Shown in pieces: positions 58,049-64,000 of a stretch of 64,000 nt of DNA; the stretch's first letter is position 1, and each line of letters opens with the position of its first letter. This DNA is from an uncultured Muribaculaceae bacterium. Lineage in GTDB: Bacteria; Bacteroidota; Bacteroidia; Bacteroidales; Muribaculaceae. The notes below the pieces were generated by a model that had not been told where the DNA came from, did no database searches, and saw only the letters and a list, made by a program, of their open reading frames with translations. The stretch spans positions 89,154 through 153,153 of the forward strand of contig CAKUQQ010000007.1 of assembly GCA_934675575.1 (NCBI GenBank), written 5' to 3'. A program made the position numbers and the translations under genes.

Positions 58049-58169
58049 GTTATACGCGTACCTCTGGCACGCGGTGTGGGGGGTGTCACGGTGTGCCCCC
58101 GACCGTCGCTGCCGCTCCTCAGTCGGGGGTTACCTGCATACGTGTGCCTCTGGCACACTGCCGATTTGC
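58049..58169 (+). repeat. Three-hairpin dispersed element, copy E
   Basis: Nearly identical to copy C, with the flanks TTTGTTGGTG upstream and GATTTGCTTGAGTTG downstream also shared, making a direct repeat of about 140 bp. Hairpin 2 CCCCCGAC/GTCGGGGG at 58096-58129. It ends about 90 bp before the 3' end of the AT-rich minus-strand gene. Confidence 0.86.
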
Positions 58170-58256
58170 TTGAGTTGTTGCTGTAGATTCTGCGGTTTAT
58201 TCTCGTTGGTTTGTGCGGCAGGAACGTTATTGCTGCTGTGAGCCGTTATTTTTGGG

Positions 58257-58958
58257 CTATAAGTCCTCGCCGTTAGCTTTGTTGTATTCGTTATCGTAAT
58301 ACATGAGAATATAATATTGCTTGTACGAAATCTCACTCTTGGCAATTCTAATCCAAACATGCTTCTTAGAATAAAGTTCCGTTACAAGTTCTAATCCAGC
58401 TGCTTCAATTTGTTTTTGTATTTCTTCAGTCGGTTTTTTTAATTGCTCTTCGGTATATTTTTGTAAAAGTTTTTCCCTTGTGTTTAGAATTGCTTGTGCC
58501 ATGGCAACACTGTCAAGATTAGGTCGTTGGTAAAAACTTGCGTCATACTGTTTGTTGTTGATTGACATTTCGTAAGAAATGTTTTCGTTATCAGGAATAG
58601 TATAGTCTTCGTCAAAAGATATGTATTTGGGATTCTTTTTGAATTGGTCACAAAGAATGTTGAAACGGGTGATTATGCTTGGCTCGTCAACTTCATTTTG
58701 GTCTGCAACCATGATGCGGTAAACCTTATTGTTGTTGGTGCCAACATACAGGTCAACTTTTCGGCCGTTGAAAGTTCCGGTTAATGCGCCCTTTTTGTAT
58801 GGTTTTGTGCTTGGAGTGAAGCCTTTGGCTTTGAGTTTAGCAATCATTTGGGCTTTAGTTCCGTCAACAGGAATGCCGAGAAATTTTGTTACGTCTTTTT
58901 GGGCGAAGGTGGTCAGTGCCAGCATTAGTGCCATGATTAATGAAAATGCCTTTTTCAT
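58257..58958 (-). CDS. Secreted protein of unknown function
   Basis: A 233-residue protein with a signal peptide (MKKAFSLIMALMLALTTFAQ). The rest has a first domain with KFLGIPVDGTKAQMIAKLKA (about 24-43), LTGTFNGRKVDLYVG and YRIMVADQNEV, and a second with Lys/Glu-rich helices (KLLQKYTEEQLKKPTEEIQK) and an aromatic end (YKQYYILMYYDNEY). I do not recognise the family. It is visibly more AT-rich than its neighbours and sits between the repeat elements and the non-coding RNA gene, which fits acquired or fast-evolving DNA. Real coding is supported by the signal peptide and sensible composition. Confidence 0.8.
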   Translation of the reverse strand: MKKAFSLIMALMLALTTFAQKDVTKFLGIPVDGTKAQMIAKLKAKGFTPSTKPYKKGALTGTFNGRKVDLYVGTNNNKVYRIMVADQNEVDEPSIITRFNILCDQFKKNPKYISFDEDYTIPDNENISYEMSINNKQYDASFYQRPNLDSVAMAQAILNTREKLLQKYTEEQLKKPTEEIQKQIEAAGLELVTELYSKKHVWIRIAKSEISYKQYYILMYYDNEYNKANGEDL

Positions 58959-59014
58959 AAAATTGTAAAAGTTTTTAAAGTTCTCCAGCGGCCTCGGGAA
59001 CTGTGTTTGTTGTT

Positions 59015-59241
59015 AAAAAAAAAAACGTGAAGCGTGGCGCTGCGAATGCCACATCGTAATTGGGGGTCGTAGGAGAACCTTGTGCACAGATATGGCTATA
59101 GCAGCCCACGCTTTAGCGTGAGAACCACTATGCTATCTTTGTGCAATCATGAAATTTCCTACGTTTCCAATTACAAGATGAGCATAACGCTTCTAATGAA
59201 GTCAAAAAAAATGTAGTGGGGCGGAACGACTTCCGTGCCCC
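59015..59241 (-). ncRNA. ssrS: Structured non-coding RNA, 6S RNA-like (possible Bacteroidales-1 RNA)
   Basis: A promoter-to-terminator unit of about 227 nt without an open frame. On the minus strand it begins with a hairpin GGGGCaCGGAA/TTCCGCCCC (59218-59241) at the expected start site, then a T run (59204-59211). The long hairpin follows: GTAATTGG (59167-59174) pairs with CCAATTAC (59056-59063), then CGTAGGA with TCCTACG, then an internal bubble of about 10 nt per side, then TGCAC..AGATA with TATCT.GTGCA, TAGCA with TGCTA, and an apical CACGC-TAAA-GCGTG. It ends with GTGGC/GCCAC (59034-59052) and T11 (59015-59025). Closing stem, central bubble and apical stem are the hallmarks of 6S RNA, which binds RNA polymerase. 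The symbol is tentative. Confidence 0.6.
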
Positions 59242-59245
59242 TGAC

Positions 59246-59278
59246 TGCAAAGATAATGCAAATCAGATGCAGAACATC
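59246..59278 (-). promoter_or_regulatory. Promoter of the 6S-like RNA (shared 33-bp type)
   Basis: On the minus strand: GTTCTGC, GATTTGCAT and TATCTTTG (59248-59255). Same block as before dxs and trpS. The predicted start falls on the first base of the RNA's 5' hairpin. Confidence 0.8.
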
Positions 59279-59652
59279 GGGTTTTGTGCAAAAAATAAAT
59301 GCGAAAAATAAGGAAATAATATTTGGAGGTGCGGTGCAGTTTGATTAAATTTGCATCAGCAAGATGAAAGAAACGACCACATCAAAGTAGATCGGGATAC
59401 TCTTCAATTTTTTTATGAAATGCCGAGTCGGCATTCATATTAATGGCGGGCCTCACCCTACTTGGTGTTTCTACGGAAACCGGAGGATTACAAAGATATG
59501 AATGCTCTCAAATCTTGTATTTATCGGAGTTTCATCACATCCTTTGGTGTGGTTTTTTGACATAAAAATGCCGGCTTGGTTGAGTGACCTTGCCGGCATT
59601 TGTTATTTTGTGGTTTTATAACTACTTTTGTGGTTGAGATAAAGCTATATAA
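59279..59652. other. Gene-poor stretch upstream of the DUF1599 gene
   Basis: 374 bp with no firm gene. It contains a palindrome ATGCCGA-g-TCGGCAT at about 59427-59441 and a 28-codon minus-strand frame starting MPTRHFIKKL that ends near 59345; I cannot support it as a gene. A terminator hairpin lies at 59568-59605. Confidence 0.45.
59568..59605 (+). terminator. Terminator-like hairpin
   Basis: Perfect stem ATGCCGGC/GCCGGCAT with a 16-base loop and a T-rich tail (TTGTTATTTT), 48 bp before the DUF1599 gene. No plus-strand gene upstream is evident, so it may insulate the unit that follows. Confidence 0.65.
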
Positions 59653-60213
59653 ATGTGTACTGAACGCATGTGTGACACTAATAAGGAATATGATGAAGTT
59701 GTGGCCATGTGCCGCGACTTGTTTGTGAAAAAAATGGCTGACTATGGGCCATCGTGGCGCATCAGCCGTCCACGGACGATAACCGACCAGATTTTCATCA
59801 ACGCGAAGCGCATACGCACCATAGAACTGAATGGCGGTGCAAAAATCAGCGATGACAAATTCTCGGAATATGTGGGGATTGTGAATTATGGCGTTATAGG
59901 CCTCATTCAGCTCGAACACGGATTTTCTGACGTGATAGACATGAGCCGCGAGGAGGCGATAGCTCTATATGACAAATATATAGGTGAGACAAAGAGCCTG
60001 ATGATGGCTAAAAACACCGATTATGGCGAGGCTTGGCGCGAGATGCGGCCGAGCAGCTATGTTGATTTCATACTCACCAAGGTGGAGCGTGCAAAGTCGA
60101 TAGAGGGCAATGGCGGCAAAACGCAAGTGTCGGAGGGCATAGCCGCAAACTACCAAGACATGATAAATTATGCTGTGTTTGCTCTGATAAGGCACATGGA
60201 GGGAACGGAATGA
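59653..60213 (+). CDS. DUF1599 domain protein
   Basis: A 186-residue protein made of two similar halves: one around CRDLFVKKMADYGPSWRI and one around KSLMMAKNTDYGEAWREM, each followed by a DxI..K..R....E.NGG block (NAKRIRTIELNGG, KVERAKSIEGNGG). This duplicated K.xDYGxxWR pattern is the DUF1599 family, also called nucleotide-modification-associated domain 1. No reaction is established. The stop overlaps the next start as ATGA. First gene of a conserved Bacteroidales cluster. Confidence 0.88.
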   Translation: MCTERMCDTNKEYDEVVAMCRDLFVKKMADYGPSWRISRPRTITDQIFINAKRIRTIELNGGAKISDDKFSEYVGIVNYGVIGLIQLEHGFSDVIDMSREEAIALYDKYIGETKSLMMAKNTDYGEAWREMRPSSYVDFILTKVERAKSIEGNGGKTQVSEGIAANYQDMINYAVFALIRHMEGTE

Positions 60214-61508
60214 CGCTGCGTGCTGCTCTGGCCACTGCCGCCGACAAGAAAGCCACGAAAGCTCTTGTGGTGCTGTGCCGCCTTGTGGTGGGCGCAGTGT
60301 TTGTGTTTTCTGGTTTTGTGAAAGGGGTTGACCCTTGGGGCTCGTTTTATAAGTTCTCGGAATATTTTGCCGCATTTGGCATGCAGGGCATGGAAAATGT
60401 GGCGTTGTTTGGCGCGTTTGCAGTGGCCGTTGTGGAGTTTGTGCTCGGTGTGTCGGTGCTGCTCGGCGCTTTCAGGCGTGGTGGTGTGCTTCTCACAGGC
60501 TTGATGATGCTCGTGATGCTGCCGCTGACGCTTTATTTGGCTCTGACCGATGCTGTGCCAGACTGCGGGTGTTTTGGCGATGCTGTGGTGATAAGCAACT
60601 GGGCCACGTTCTGGAAAAACGTGGTGCTGACGCTGATGATAGCATTTTTGGTGCCGTTTAACAAAAAGGTGCCGTGTGTGTTTGGACCGGCAGTGCAGTG
60701 GATTGTGGCATTTGTGTCGTTTGTGTTTGTGCTCGGCGTGCTGCTGACAGGCTACAACGACCAGCCGCTTCTGGATTTCCGTCCGTTCAAGGTTGGCAGC
60801 CGCCTTGTGGCGCGTGAGACTGGCGGTGATGAGGCCGACTATATATTTGTGTATGAAAAGGGCGGGGTGCAAAAGGAATTCACAATCGACAGCTTGCCAG
60901 ATGACGACTGGACTTATGTGGACCGCCGGGTGAAAGAACCCGCACGCCCCAAGACACAAGGTGTGGCAGAAAACATGGTGTCGATGTATGCCGACGGCGA
61001 GGACGTGACAGAGGACGTGCTCACCGGCAAGGGACAGGTGCTTATGCTGCTGTTTCCTGACCTGCCAAAGGTGGATATAGCATACACGTTTGGCATTAAC
61101 GAACTGTGTGAAAACGCCACAAAGCAGGGCGTGACGGTGGTGGGCTTGACATCGGCCACTGTCGCCGAGAAAGAGCAGTGGAACGACATATCGATGCCGG
61201 CCTACAAGATGCTTGAGATGGACGACAGCCAGCTGAAGATGATAGCGAGAGGAAATCCGGCTGTGGTGTGTGTGACTGACGGCGTGATAAAATGGAAACG
61301 CACGTTTGGCTCAATATCGCAGCAAGAGATGCAGAAGCGGTCGTTTAGTCTCGACGACCTGGACAACAGCGGCTGGGCAAAACCTATGCTCGGCGACATG
61401 CTGCTTGGCTACATGGTAGTGCTGCTGGTGCTGCTTGTGGTCAACAGAACCCACATAGTGGTGAAATTTAGCTTGAAATCGTTGAGAAGAAAGAGAAATA
61501 AAGAGTAA
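60210..61508 (+). CDS. BT_3928-type DoxX membrane protein with thioredoxin-like part
   Basis: A 432-residue protein. The first 180 residues form a DoxX/MauE-like four-helix membrane domain (VVLCRLVVGAVFVFSGFVKG, and PDCGCFGDAVVISNWATFWK with the Cys pair C-G-C). Then a soluble region (about 190-400) with thioredoxin-like blocks (QVLMLLFPDLPKVDIAYTFG, GVTVVGLTSATVAEKEQW) and a last membrane helix near 405-425 (MLLGYMVVLLVLLVVNRT). Possible redox or thiol role at the inner membrane; unproven. Overlaps the DUF1599 gene by 4 bp, 51 bp before tpiA. Confidence 0.9.
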   Translation: MTLRAALATAADKKATKALVVLCRLVVGAVFVFSGFVKGVDPWGSFYKFSEYFAAFGMQGMENVALFGAFAVAVVEFVLGVSVLLGAFRRGGVLLTGLMMLVMLPLTLYLALTDAVPDCGCFGDAVVISNWATFWKNVVLTLMIAFLVPFNKKVPCVFGPAVQWIVAFVSFVFVLGVLLTGYNDQPLLDFRPFKVGSRLVARETGGDEADYIFVYEKGGVQKEFTIDSLPDDDWTYVDRRVKEPARPKTQGVAENMVSMYADGEDVTEDVLTGKGQVLMLLFPDLPKVDIAYTFGINELCENATKQGVTVVGLTSATVAEKEQWNDISMPAYKMLEMDDSQLKMIARGNPAVVCVTDGVIKWKRTFGSISQQEMQKRSFSLDDLDNSGWAKPMLGDMLLGYMVVLLVLLVVNRTHIVVKFSLKSLRRKRNKE

Positions 61509-61559
61509 ATTTGCAAAAAAATAGAATAGATAAACATTATCACTAATTTTTAATTGAAA

Positions 61560-62318
61560 ATGAGAAAGAATATCGTAGCAGGAAACTGGAAGATGAACAC
61601 TACAGTTCCTGAAGGAGTTAAGCTCGCAAAAGAAGTGAATGACGCAGTGGCAGCAGCCAAGGATTTGAAGTGCGACGTTGTGATTGGCGTGCCTTTCACA
61701 CACCTGACTGCAGTGAAAGCTGTGATTGACATTGAGAAGGTGGGCTTGGCAGCTGAAAACTGCGCTGACCACACAAGCGGTGCCTACACTGGTGAGGTGT
61801 CTGCTCCTATGGTGGCTTCTACTGGTGCAAACTATGTGATTCTTGGTCACTCAGAGCGTCGCGGCTACTACAACGAGACTCCAGAAATCTTGAAGGAGAA
61901 AGTGGATTTGGCACTTGCAAATGGCTTGAAGGTAATCTTCTGCTGCGGTGAGAGCCTCGAACTCCGCGAAAACGGCACATTCAAGGAATTTATCAAGGAC
62001 GAATTGGTTAAGTCGCTCTTCCACCTGACTGCAGAGCAATTTTCCAACATCGTGATTGCATACGAGCCAATCTGGGCTATCGGCACAGGCAAGACTGCTA
62101 CTGCTGACCAGGCAGAAGAGGTACACGCTTACATTCGTAACGTGGTGGCTGACAAGTATGGCAAGGAAGTGGCTGACGACACTACAATCCTCTATGGCGG
62201 CAGCTGCAAGCCTACAAACGCTGCAGAACTGTTTGCAAAGGCTGACATCGACGGCGGTCTGATTGGCGGTGCATCGCTCAAGGCAGAGTCGTTCATGGGC
62301 ATCGTTACTGCTTTCTGA
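61560..62318 (+). CDS. tpiA: Triosephosphate isomerase
   Basis: A 252-residue TIM barrel: [12 protein letters not shown] (Lys11), ILGHSERR (catalytic His), [15 protein letters not shown] (catalytic Glu), [13 protein letters not shown] and GGLIGGASL phosphate loop. It interconverts dihydroxyacetone phosphate and glyceraldehyde 3-phosphate. An in-frame TTG lies two codons upstream; ATG at 61560 is the normal N-terminus. Confidence 0.97.
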   Translation: MRKNIVAGNWKMNTTVPEGVKLAKEVNDAVAAAKDLKCDVVIGVPFTHLTAVKAVIDIEKVGLAAENCADHTSGAYTGEVSAPMVASTGANYVILGHSERRGYYNETPEILKEKVDLALANGLKVIFCCGESLELRENGTFKEFIKDELVKSLFHLTAEQFSNIVIAYEPIWAIGTGKTATADQAEEVHAYIRNVVADKYGKEVADDTTILYGGSCKPTNAAELFAKADIDGGLIGGASLKAESFMGIVTAF

Positions 62319-62424
62319 TAAGAGCGCATAACGCACAAATAATACACCATTTGCTCCAAGTGGGCGCATGTTGAGTGCCGAGCAGGCGCAAAACTTGTGC
62401 CGGGGCAGTGCAAAAAACACAAAG

Positions 62425-62455
62425 TTGGCTGCAAAGGTAATTTTTATTATCTTTG
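62425..62455 (+). promoter_or_regulatory. Promoter of the SPOR-folE unit
   Basis: TATCTTTG (62448-62455) with TTGG at 62425-62428, 19 bp upstream, in the -33 place. It lies inside the open frame upstream of the SPOR gene, which supports the later ATG at 62491. Confidence 0.6.
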
Positions 62456-62490
62456 TAGCCTATTTTAATGGTATTGGGATTATACTTAAT

Positions 62491-63129
62491 ATGTTCAGAA
62501 AATCAGGTAATCGGCGACTTTTGTTGGCATTGGTCATAGTGGCACTTGCGGCGCAAATGCTGCAAGGCAAGGACATCGTTGCGCAAATTGAGAAAGACTC
62601 TGGAGGACAGGTTACCATAACCGCACCCAAGGAGCTTGAAAACCGCAAGATTACGGGCAAGGCCACTGCAGAGCAGCCAAAGGGCAAGCCCAATGCTGCC
62701 GCTCAAGGCAAGAAAGAGGGTGAGCAGACACGTGCGGAGCACGAAAGCGACAACGTGAAGGAGCTGCCCCATGAACAGCAGCAGCCTGAAGAAACACTCG
62801 GACATGAGCACCAGCACCGTGTGCCCACCACCACGCAGCAGCATATAAGCAACCGCTCGGTGGGCTATCGCATACAGGCATATTCTGACAACAACTTCAG
62901 AACAGCCAAGAGCAGCGCCAAGGCAAGGGCCAAGGCGATTGCCATGAAATATCCGCAATACCGCTCATATTTGACTTACAAGGCACCATTTTGGCGATTG
63001 AAGATAGGCGATTTCCGCTCGCACGGAGAGGCCATCAAGGTGCTGAACCAAATGCGCAGATCGTTTCCGAACTTTTCGGGCGAGTTGACTGTGGTTCGTG
63101 ACAGAATTAATGTGTGGAGTTATGAATAA
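62491..63129 (+). CDS. SPOR domain protein
   Basis: A 212-residue exported or membrane-anchored protein. Hydrophobic N-terminus (RRLLLALVIVALAAQMLQG), then a charged, Gln/Glu/His-rich linker (about 55-125), then a C-terminal SPOR domain (about 128-212; VGYRIQAYSDNNFRTAKSSA, WRLKIGDFRSHGEAIKVLN) that binds denuded glycan strands at the division septum. The frame extends to 62368, but the promoter and signal-like N-terminus support ATG at 62491. folE overlaps its end by 8 bp. Confidence 0.9.
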   Translation: MFRKSGNRRLLLALVIVALAAQMLQGKDIVAQIEKDSGGQVTITAPKELENRKITGKATAEQPKGKPNAAAQGKKEGEQTRAEHESDNVKELPHEQQQPEETLGHEHQHRVPTTTQQHISNRSVGYRIQAYSDNNFRTAKSSAKARAKAIAMKYPQYRSYLTYKAPFWRLKIGDFRSHGEAIKVLNQMRRSFPNFSGELTVVRDRINVWSYE

Positions 63130-63715
63130 CAAGGAAGACAAGCGATACACAGAAGAAACCATCAACGAGATAGCCGGACATCTGAAAGAGGTGATGAGGC
63201 TGCTTGGTGAAGATGTGGATAGGGAAGGGCTGCTGAAGACACCGCGCCGCGCGGCAAAAGCCTTGCTCTATAACACGTCGGGCTACACACAAGATGCCGA
63301 CGAGGTGCTTAATGCGGCAGTGTTTACGCACCCTGGCTCTGAAATTGTGATTGTGAAAGACATAGAGTTTTACTCGCTGTGTGAGCACCACCTGCTGCCG
63401 TTTTTCGGCCATGTGTCGGTGGGATATATCCCTAATGGAAAGATTGTGGGGCTGAGCAAAATTGCCCGTGTGGTAGATGTGTTTGCGCGCCGTCTGCAGG
63501 TGCAGGAGCGATTCACCGACCAGTTGTGTGATGAAATATACAAAGTGCTGCCCACTCGCGGTGTGATAGTGGAATGTGAGGCTCATCACATGTGCATGAA
63601 GATGCGCGGTGTTGAGAAACAGGACACTACGACCGTCACAATGCAATATCGCGGAGAATTTGAAAAGAGTGCGTTGCGTCAGGAGTTCTATAATTTGCTT
63701 GAAAGAAGAAAATAA
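63122..63715 (+). CDS. folE: GTP cyclohydrolase I
   Basis: A 197-residue enzyme that converts GTP to dihydroneopterin triphosphate, the first step of folate synthesis. Zinc and active-site motifs: YSLCEHHLLPFFGHVSVGYI, VVDVFARRLQVQERFTDQL and VECEAHHMCMKMRGV (second Cys and His ligands). A GTG at 63098 would add eight residues; ATG at 63122, overlapping the SPOR stop, is preferred. The folK-like gene of the same pathway lies far off at 3.7 kb. Confidence 0.96.
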   Translation: MNNKEDKRYTEETINEIAGHLKEVMRLLGEDVDREGLLKTPRRAAKALLYNTSGYTQDADEVLNAAVFTHPGSEIVIVKDIEFYSLCEHHLLPFFGHVSVGYIPNGKIVGLSKIARVVDVFARRLQVQERFTDQLCDEIYKVLPTRGVIVECEAHHMCMKMRGVEKQDTTTVTMQYRGEFEKSALRQEFYNLLERRK

Positions 63716-63728
63716 TTTGCAGGATTGT

Positions 63729-63759
63729 TTTGCACATTCAAATAATTCTGCTAACTTTG
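63729..63759 (+). promoter_or_regulatory. Promoter of the tRNA-Gly pair
   Basis: TTTG (63729-63732), 19 bp, TAACTTTG (63752-63759), followed by CACTC. A full consensus promoter, 44 bp before the first tRNA. Confidence 0.85.
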
Positions 63760-63803
63760 CACTCGCAATGGGGAAATAACGGTAACCACTGCAAAATATA
63801 ATT

Positions 63804-63879
63804 GCGAAAATAGCTCAGTTGGTAGAGCGCAACCTTGCCAAGGTTGAGGTCGCGGGTCCGAGTCCCGTTTTTCGCTCCA
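63804..63879 (+). tRNA. tRNA-Gly (anticodon GCC)
   Basis: 76 nt with CCA encoded. Acceptor GCGAAAA/TTTTCGC, D arm with AGCTCAGTTGGTAGAGC, anticodon stem AACCT/AGGTT around TTGCCAA (GCC), T arm CGGGT/GTCCCG region with TCCGAGT. Reads GGC and GGU. Confidence 0.97.
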
Positions 63880-63924
63880 AGGTTCAAGGCAGCGGCCTTG
63901 ACGAAACAAAAAGAAATGATGAAT

Positions 63925-64000
63925 GCGAAAATAGCTCAGTTGGTAGAGCGCAACCTTGCCAAGGTTGAGGTCGCGGGTCCGAGTCCCGTTTTTCGCTCCA
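63925..64000 (+). tRNA. tRNA-Gly (anticodon GCC), second identical copy
   Basis: Identical 76-nt copy, 45 bp after the first, ending exactly at the window edge with the encoded CCA. Probably one transcript with the first; more tRNAs may follow outside. Confidence 0.97.

Noticed and set aside
57505..58158. 217-residue minus-strand open frame across the repeat cluster
   Set aside because: It runs through element copies C and D, part of E, and the 27-bp tandem array, has no start context, and its His/Pro/Arg/Thr-rich composition reflects GC-rich hairpins rather than a protein.
59345..59440. 28-codon minus-strand frame (MPTRHFIKKL...)
   Set aside because: Too short to support by composition and without ribosome-binding or neighbour evidence; its start overlaps a palindrome.

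Overview
The window looks like chromosome of a member of the Bacteroidota, most likely order Bacteroidales (Muribaculaceae- or Prevotella-like; the genus cannot be fixed from sequence alone). The evidence is the TAnnTTTG-type promoters, some with TTTG 19 bp upstream, a serine palmitoyltransferase gene, Bat genes, BT_3928- and DUF1599-type genes, a type IX secretion sorting domain, and gene orders typical of Bacteroidales (dxs-trkA-trkH, ftsK-lolA-trxB, thrS-infC-rpmI-rplT, DUF1599-DoxX-tpiA-SPOR-folE). Coding density is high. I see no phage, insertion sequence transposase, CRISPR array or rRNA.

Layout. 1-3.3 kb (+): end of a Bat operon (batD, batE), a PAP2 phosphatase and a small HTH-like protein. 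3.4-10.6 kb (-): a PASTA protein and an RluD-type pseudouridine synthase, then an acyltransferase, a membrane metallophosphoesterase, Tex, a FolK-like protein and a DUF1232-like membrane protein. 10.8-13.1 kb (-): a large secreted multidomain protein with a T9SS tail. 13.6-22.7 kb (+): a small membrane protein, dxs, trkA, trkH, ftsK, a LolA-like gene and trxB. 22.9-28.3 kb (+): a five-gene sugar operon (two Gfo/Idh/MocA oxidoreductases, two DUF1080/3-keto-disaccharide hydrolase paralogues, a sugar isomerase-like TIM barrel), probably oxidation-dependent glycoside cleavage outside the inner membrane. 28.5-35.3 kb (-): lplA-gcvT-gcvH-gcvPA-gcvPB-lpd, a complete glycine cleavage system with its own lipoate ligase. 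35.4-37.6 kb (-): an S9 peptidase lipoprotein. 37.8 kb (+): trpS. 39-43.2 kb (-): uvrB and a YgiQ radical SAM protein. 43.5-46.7 kb (+): corA, spt and a pRiA4b ORF-3-like protein. 47.1-48 kb (-): a META-domain protein. 48.4-51.4 kb (+): a GH2 enzyme and an aldose 1-epimerase lipoprotein. 51.8-57.5 kb (+): a TPR protein, then thrS-infC-rpmI-rplT. 58.3-59 kb (-): an AT-rich secreted orphan. 59.6-63.7 kb (+): DUF1599, DoxX/BT_3928, tpiA, SPOR and folE, followed by two identical tRNA-Gly(GCC) genes.

The most unusual material is non-coding. A dispersed GC-rich element of about 120 bp, built of three hairpins, occurs five times (46.8-47.0 kb and 57.6-58.2 kb). Copies differ by compensatory base changes, so structure rather than sequence is conserved. 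At 59.0-59.3 kb (-) there is a compact non-coding RNA gene: a strong promoter, a long interrupted hairpin with a central bubble, and a terminator. It resembles 6S RNA (possibly the Bacteroidales-1 family). Its promoter is nearly identical over 33 bp to those of the dxs and trpS transcription units.
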